This document shows, piece after piece, positions 41,601 to 50,600 of a stretch of DNA of 64,000 nt. Every line of letters begins with the position of its first letter. Position 1 is the first letter of the stretch. This DNA is from Candidatus Obscuribacterales bacterium (GTDB taxonomy: Bacteria; Cyanobacteriota; Vampirovibrionia; Obscuribacterales; Obscuribacteraceae): NCBI GenBank assembly GCA_020050685.1, contig JAGVKG010000031.1, positions 51,203 to 115,202 on the forward strand. Direction: 5' to 3'. Below the pieces are notes generated by a model, which did not search any database, was not told where the DNA came from, and saw only the letters and a program-made list of their open reading frames with translations. The position numbers were made by a program, and so were the translations under genes.

Positions 41601-44600
41601 TTATCTTGTTGCAAACGGGCAAATCAACGGAGCACAATTGACAGTTGTGAACTCCAATGGTGACATTAACGTACTATTGGGGGGCGTCCTATTTTCCAAT
41701 AGCACGGGATTTATGAATCTCACCAATTCCAATGGCAATATCATTGCAAATTCAGTTGCGGTCATTCTCGCGGCTGATAAGTCGTTCATTGGCGCTTTCC
41801 AAAATGCGACGATTACTCAAGCCGGCAGCTTTGGTAATATCAGTGTTTCCGGCTCGGCTCAAATGATGTCGTTCGATGGTTCTCTCCAAATTACGGCAAA
41901 TCCTGGCAATGTCGGCAGTTTTAGTTTCTCTGGTGGAAATGGGATTACTACTATAACGGCTGAGACTACGATCGATATTACAAATAATGGCACAGGCGAC
42001 GTCATTTTTTCCAACAGTGCCGTGGTCAGCAATGACAATTTGTCCGACGCGATTACAATTTCAAACTCTAGTGGCAACTTTGCTATGATTAACGGTGCCA
42101 GGATTTCCTCGCTCGGGCTAACCAGCATTACCAATGCTGGTGGTGCCTTGACGATTGACACCGGTGCCGAAATCACACCATTTAACAATCAGAGTATTGA
42201 AATTGCCAACAGCGGCGGTATTCTATCAATCGATACAACGCCATACATTCCCAGCAGCGGAACGCCAACTAATCCGGACACTCTAGTGGTTTCCGGCACG
42301 GGTGCAATTACTGTTCAAAACGATTTGAATATCGTTGTGACCGGATTCGGAAACCAATCAATCAATTCTCCTGGTGGCGTTTCATTTGTATCCACCGCTG
42401 GTTCGGTAAGCGTTACGCAAAATATTATGACGTCCCCGATTGTCGGTGCGGCAGCCACGACATTTGCCGTAACTACCACCAATTCCAGCTTGAATGTAGG
42501 AACAATTACAACCAATGCCGGTGGTGTTAACGCCAATGGTTCCATTACACTGATTGCCGGATGCGTTTGCCCTGCACCTGGCCCGACCACGCTTACAGTC
42601 ATTCCGGGAGCAACCATTACAGCTAACAAAGGCAATGTGATTTTGCAAAATGCTGATACCGCTCAAGGAAGCATTTTCCTCGATACCAATTCAACTGTGA
42701 TTGCCAGGAAGCTGGGCAGCGCGTTTGGCAACGTATATATAGTAGTAGGGGAAATCCCGGCAGAGCCTGTCGCTGGAACGACACCAACCAATGTTATTTC
42801 CAATCCTACGGGCACAGGCCAGATTTTCTATGGTGCAAACGGGTTGACGGCCAATCCTCCGGATAGTAATGTGAATGCTCCTAATACTATTGTTGTTTTC
42901 AATGCTCCAAGTGCTGGCGTAATAACAATGGACGGAAATGTGACTATCAACGAAGGTCCCGGTCCTGTTATAACTTTAGAAAGCTTGGATTTGACTGATC
43001 CGACCATCACAACAAAGATTCAACAGTTGATTGTGCTAGGAGAGATCACCGGAAGCCTGGTGGTAAATGGCAGCGGTGTGGCAACCAGTGGAAACATCAC
43101 AATTACACCTTCCGTGCTGGAAGCTCTGCTTACCGGTGAAAATATCCCGGCAAATGTAACCGTCAACTTGGAAGGATTTTTAGCAGTTAATCCTCTGGAC
43201 ATTTCCGTAACATCAGGCAGTTACACAGCGCAAGTAATCATTGGCGGTACGCATAACTTTACGGTTGGCGTTGGTTCCTCCGTTGCGATCATGAACATTG
43301 CATCCGATCAAGCAAGTCCGATTCTACAAATGCCGAGCACTGGTATTTTGACCAGTGATGGCAGTTTGGAAATAAACTTGAGTGGTGGCAGCGCTAGTTT
43401 GTCCGGCGCGATTACGGCGGGCACGACTTTGGAAATCGAAGCTACCACTGGAGACCTTTCAATTACAGGTACCGGATCTTTGACTGGCACGAGTGTGGCA
43501 TTCGTAAGTGGCGCTGGTGTTGATGTGACGCAGAGCCTAATTAGTGGTCCAATCACCGCGCAAGCAGCAACAACCTTGGCCTTGTCCGTGCCTTCCGGAT
43601 CGCTCAACATTGCTAGCCTCACGGCGAGCGGCGGCACACTTTCCGTTTCTAGTACGATCGGCAATCTGACATTGGCTGGAAGTAGTGCGTTCAATGCAAC
43701 ACTAACGAATTCTATAGTGTCAATAACTTCTGCGGCTGATTTGATATTGCAAGGCGCTAAGACATTTACGTTGGGTACAAATTCCGATTTAACGCTATCT
43801 GCACAATCTGCTTTTTCGCTTGACGCTGGCGCCACCCTAGATGTTTCTGGCGGCGATAGCACGACAGTGCAAGGTGCTACGGTATTGATTGACACTGGTG
43901 CAACCTTAAGCAGTGCATCGCCTTTGCTAAATATTTCTACTGTTACGTTTACTTATAACGGTACTCTTACTGATACTGGAAGCGGTGGACAGATCCGCAT
44001 ACACGGTTTGAATGATGATCTGATTGTTCAAGGTACTGCAGTCGGCACAATATCTACGACGGCAAGCAATGGACTGATTGATATTGCAGCCATCGGAGTC
44101 GGCCAGCTCAGCATAGAAACTTCACTTACATTGGATCCAGGAAGCAGTGGTACCGCGCAATTTGTTTCGCCAACAACACTTAATTTCGATCCTGGATCGA
44201 CACAAACTGTCATTCAAGGTGCAAGCATGACGGTCAATGCACCTACTCTTAATTTGAATACTGGTGCAACACTTTATAGTTCGGCCTCTGAGTTGAATAT
44301 CAACACCACGACTTTCACTGACAATGGAGCGCTCGCAAATGACTCAGCAAGTGGTGCTATACGCATTCACGGATTTGGTGGCGCTCTGACCATTCAAGGT
44401 ACGCCAGGAGTAATAGCCACTGTTAATGGCTTGGTTGATATTGCTTCGATTGGCGCCACCAATTTGAATGTTAATAGCTCACTGACATTCGACGTAGGTA
44501 CTGGAACGGCGCAATTCCAATCTGGTGCAACTATCACTTTTGCTGCTGGTACTACTCAAGAATCGAACAACAATTTGACACTTGTTGCGCCTACGATAGT

Positions 44601-47600
44601 CAATAACGCGACAACGCTTTTGACGGCCGAAGGCGAAGTTAATATCACGGCCACGACAATGACAAACAATGGAACTATTACATCGTCCACTGCCAACGTG
44701 GTGCGATTCTCCACGCCGTCTGGCTTGACACTTTCCGGAAGCACGGGTGTTATTAATGCCTCAAGTATAATTCTGCAAAGCGCAAACGGATCAGTGAGTG
44801 GAACACAGGCAGCGTTCAACGGTACTGTAAGCGGAGCCTCTGATGCGGATTATGCTCTCGCAATTGCAATCGGTACTTTGACGCTCGGTTCAATTACAGC
44901 CGGCGAAGATTTGACTTTGGCTGCGCCGACTCTCATCATCAACGGAACCGTGCAAGCTTCGTCTGGTACGACCACCGTGAATAACACATCTCAACTTACC
45001 GTTAATACGAGCGCTGAATTGAGTGGTGGCGATGTGCTACTCAACCTATCGCTGGGTGGTAATAACATTACCAATGATGGCACAATCAGTGGTACAGACT
45101 CCCTAACCATTGGCGGGAATGGTTTGATTTTGAATAGTACAAACAATGGTAAGTTTAGTGTTACCGCACCTGGTGCCACTATGCTCTTCACTATTGGTCC
45201 TGTGACTGTGAGTTCGGCGCATCAGTTTGAGGCTCTGGGATTAGGAGCGAGAATTGAGTTCAATCGTGGCGACATTGATCTAGATGCATCCAGCACATTC
45301 TCAACTGGATCAAGCGGAAGCATCATCATCGGCAATGAAACATATACAGGAGCAATCAATGTCAACGCGCCGCAGACCTTCAATACCGGTAGCGGTTCCT
45401 TGGTTCACTTCAAATCGGCCAGCACTGTAAATATCAATGAAACCAATACATATAATATTGGATCAACGTCGACTTTGAGAATCCAAGCTGGATGTTGCTC
45501 GGGACAAGTGAACGTTGCTGATGGGGTGTCTGTTGCTGCTCCGGGTGCTCTGATTTTTGATACGGATAATTTGACAGTTGGTAATGCCTCAACTTTGAGC
45601 GGGTTGACGATCCTGGTTGAATCTCTGGGTGGTGCTCTGACAAACAATGGTGCGATAACGGCTACCAATTCCATTCTCTTCACAGGTTCCACATTGCTTA
45701 TGAATGGCACGCCGACTGCACCAATAAGCGTAACCGCTGACGGCGCATTTATTGAAGTTCAAGCTGGACCAGTAACATTGGCTTCCGCCTACACGTTTGA
45801 AGCTTTGGGCACAGGAACCAGGATTGAATTTAGTCGTGGCGATATCGATCTCAACGCTTCGAGCATTTTCTCAACTGGCGTTAGCTCAAGTATCATTCTT
45901 GGAAATGAAACGTTCACGGGCAGCATGAACATGAACACGGCTCAAACATTCAATACGGGAGCCAACTCCACGGTTCTGTTGAAGTCGGCCTCGACTGTGA
46001 ACATCAATGAGACGAGTACATATAATATTGGATCCACGTCGACGGTCAGAGTGCAAGCAGGCTGTTGTTCTGGCATTGTCAATATTGCTTCCGGCATAGC
46101 TATAAATGCTCCTGGGCAGTTGATCGTAGATACAAACAATTTGAATTTAGCAAGCAATGCAACCTTGAGCGCGGCTTCTATGACTATCAACTCGCTCAAC
46201 GGTACTTTGAGCAATAACGGTACAATTACAGCTACGAACGCTGTTCTTATAGGCGGTGGAAGTATCCTCATGACTGGTACTCCGGCTGCACCAATCAGTG
46301 TGACTGCCCCTGCCGGTGTAATAGAAGTTTCAGCAGGCCTGTTGACTATAGATTCACCTTATACATTTGAAGCACTCGGTGCTGGCAGTCGAATTGAATT
46401 CAGAAACGGTGATGTCATTTTGGATGCGTCTAATACGATTAGCGTCGGTGCAAGTTCAAGTATCATTTTGGGTAATGAAACTTTCACAACCAATCTCGAT
46501 ATCAATGCCGCTCAAACATTTAACACAGGGGCCAGTTCTGCGGTTTCATTGAAGTCTGGCCAATTTATAAACTTCAATGAATCGAGCACCTTTAATATTG
46601 GTTCTACGTCGACATTGAATTTGCGCGCTGATAATACCCTAACAGTTGCAGACAGTATGACAGTGGGAACTGATGGTAACATTGTCGTGCAATCGACCGC
46701 CTTGGTGAATGATGGTGCAATTAGTGCTGCTGGTACATTCGTAATGAGTGGATCTAGTGTGACTGTGACGACACCAACAACTGGTGGCACAATTTCCGGC
46801 TTGACTGTAACCTTTACCGCCAGTGGCGGCAGCGTAGATGTCACTCAAGCAGGAATTACAGGTACACTGAGTGGAAGTGCAGCGGTCGATTTTGGAATTT
46901 CAATTGACTCTGGTACGTTGACTGTTGGCACGATAAGCGCAATCGGCGGTGATGTGAATATAGCGAGTACCGTGTCTGCTCTGAGTTTGGTTAATGACGG
47001 TAGTATTAGCGCTGCTGACGCATTAACTATCAGCGGCTTAGACGTAGTGGTTACGACTCCATTGGCAACAGGCACTATGTCCGGAGATACCGTAAACTTC
47101 AATGGTGGTTTCGGATCTGGTATCACTGTTACTCAATCCTCGATTAGCGGCGAAGTGACGAGTGATATGACCAGCGGCTCTATACTTTCCGTAACTGTAT
47201 TGAACAGCAATCTTTTATTGGGCAGCATTTCTGCACCAGGGGGCTCGCAAGCTACATTTACTACCCCTGATGCAAATTCCATAACAGTATCTGCTGCGAG
47301 TAGTCTGCCGAGTGCAACTTTGGCGCTGGTTACCGGCAGCGCAAATCTAAATGCCCCGCTGACTGCCGGCGTATTGGTTGTTCTCAGCCAGACCGGACCA
47401 TTGACTGTGAGCGGAACCGGCTTGGCGTCGGGGCGTGTTCTAACCGGCTCGACACAAATGATTGCTGCTAGTGGTGCGCTTACTATAAATTCGGACTTTC
47501 AGTTTGTCGGCGCGGCTACACTGACTGCCAACGCGGCTGGAACCGGTTCGATTCAATTGAGTAATGGCGTATCGCTATCCGGCAGCTCTTCATTTGCTTT

Positions 47601-50600
47601 GAATGCGGATAATATTGTTTTTGGTTCGGCGACGTCAATTGATTCTCCCTCAACCATCAGTCTGGATTCGACATCGGCTGGAACGTTCACTGTAACACTA
47701 CCGGCCAACGCGGTGGTCACATTGTCTGCTTCGACTAGGGTTGGCTTGAGCAGCGTCTCGACAGATCTGGTTTTTGCCAAATCTGTCGGAAGTGGGACTG
47801 CAACACTTTTGACAGACGGATTGGAAATTTGGAGAACAGGAGCATCTGATACCAGCATGACTGTTGACACAGGCGTGAAATTGGAAGCCACTCAAAACAT
47901 GTTCTTCCAGTTGAGTGCATTTGGAAACAATACGTCTCTGACAAATAATGGAGAGATTGTTCTGGATGCTGATGCGCAGATGTTTTTCAATGCTGATACT
48001 AATCTAGCCATATCTGGTACTGGAGCTTGGAGGGTTGAAGGCGGCGGAGCAGGATCTAGTATGAATGTTTTCGTCAGCGGTGGAGGTACGCTTACCATTA
48101 GCGATCGTCAAACGTTTGATAGCGGTCCGACCGGTGTAGTTCTATTACAAAGTACAGGTGAGTCTATTAGGCTTAGCGATGACGCAATTATCACCGGCGA
48201 ATCGACGCTTATATTTAGATCTTTGGGAGTGAACTTTGGTGCTAATTCCTTGATAGAGAGTACTTTGGTTAGCGGCGAAGCAATTAGGTTGGAGGTGGGC
48301 GCCTTTAGTACTACGTATACTATTCAAGCACCGGCAAATGGGGAGGCACGAGTGGAAAGTGCCGGTGGAACTATGTCGATAATGCAACAGGCTGGTACCG
48401 CCGACATAATAATCTCGAAGGCTTCTGGTGTCGGTGAAGGAACAATTGCCTTTAGTGGCAGTACGTTGAACCTGTCGACTGGTGGTTCGTCATTGACAAT
48501 TGATTCTGATGTCAACTTGGTCGGTGAGAATGGTGATGTGAGCGTGACGTTTACCCCATCTGTTGCCGGCCCAATTACGTTTACTAACAATGGTAACTTG
48601 GAATCGACAAGAGTGAACGGCAGCATCAATATTTCGCATGCACTGAGTAATAGCAATTTGATCATTGCTGGTACGGGAAGAATGACATTGTCCGGTGGCG
48701 GCACAGGGGCAATTGATATCAGAACTACCGGCGCCAATTCTTCCGTTGATATTACTCAAGACACTTTTGCTGGACGTTTAACCGGGGCTGCAACACTAAA
48801 TTATTCAATTGATGTTCTGACCTCATCTTTGACGGTTGGCTCGATAACGGCATCAAGTGGGGATATAAGCATAACCCTTGGAGGGGCTGGTTCGCTATTT
48901 ACAGTGGCTAGTGGCGCTGCCGTTGTTGCTGTGGCTACGACACCAGCAATGGCAGCGGAGATTAGTATTGCTGCTGGCAGTATCACTAATAACGGTTCGA
49001 TTGGAACCTCTCGAACAGGAGGTCCAAGCCCGCTTGTTTCAGAGATAGAGCTATTGGCTGACGGCAATATCGTCTTGAATGGAACTGTTTCAAATAGTGG
49101 TACTAGCGGCGGCGATGTAGTGGCCATACGTTCTTTGGTTTCCGGTGATATCACTTATACGTCTGGTAGCCTATCTGGCGGACTGATTGTTTTAACAGCG
49201 GCTGATGGATCGGTTGGCACTGGTACAGACAACGTCATTGTGGCTCGCGGTTCGATTCAAACATCAGCCAGCGGGGATATATTTATCACCAGCACAAATA
49301 CCATTACTACAACAGGGGTATCAATTGCCAATGCCGGCGGAGCCTTGAGTATTACTAGTTTGGCTGGACTTTCATTAACAGGTGGAATACCAAAGAGAGG
49401 GGGAGACTCAGTTGTTCTTACGGCAACCACTCTCAGTATTAGCGGAACTCTCTTGCAAGATAATCTTGCTGGTTCCGGAATTGAACTTAATGCCGGGACG
49501 ATCACTTTTGGTGCCGGCCTTTCACTTTCTGCATCTGGCAGCGATGGCGTCAATATCGGCTCGAACGGTGCAGTGTTGCTTACAATTAATGCTCCTGCCG
49601 ATGCCACACCCGCGACTATTTCAACTGGTGGTGCTTCTATTACTATCAGTTCTCCGCAAGACATCCTGTTTACCAAATCAGGTGCTGACGGTACGTTATC
49701 CTTCACCGGCGGTGACCTGAATGTGAGCACGGCAAGTGATGGCAACATTACATTCGACGTTAATATTACTGTCAGTGGAGTAGCTAATTTCACGGCTGAT
49801 GGTTCCGGTGAAATTGCCACATCATTTGGTACTGTTAGTGGATCTGGTGTTAACTTGTCTTCGGTAACAGGCACCATTGGTGTAAGTGGTGGACGAGTTA
49901 GTGTTACTTCCGATGCGCTCACTGCTAATACTGCGGGTGATGTGTACTTGACGGCCACCAGTGGCAGCGGCAATGTAACAGTTGGAGCTTCAGCGGCTGG
50001 TGCTACCAGCACATTCGATTTGCAAACGACTGGCACATCAAGTATGACTTTCGCTGATAATTTGAGCGCTGGCACTGTTAGTCTTGCTGCTACGGGATCC
50101 GGTGATGTTATAACTAATCTTGGTGCAAGCAGTATCGATGCGTTGTTGGATACACTGACAATCACAGCGACAGGTGGTGCTGTAAATTTGAATAATGGTA
50201 GTCTTTCTGCTGCGACCGATGTTGTGATTACGGGAGCAACCGCAGTTTCGCTAGGTACTGTTGGTGGCACTCCAATTACGGTTGCTGGTGGGCAAACTAG
50301 TCTATTGGTTGATCCATTTAGCACCGATATGTCTGCTTATACTTATAGTGAAGGCATCACCAGCCCAGGCTCTGTGACGATTACCAGCACAGTTGGTGAT
50401 ATCACATTAGAAGATAGCGTGATCATCGATAGCTTTGGTGCCAGCATTGGACTATCTAGTGCAGATAGCCTATTCATCAACGCGCCGGCTGATTTGTTTG
50501 CTCAAGCAGGAAATGTCTGGATGCAGTCGTCTAATAATTTGGACATCATAGCTGGCACAGCTGTTACTTCTATCGCTCGTTCCATACCGGGAACAGTGGT

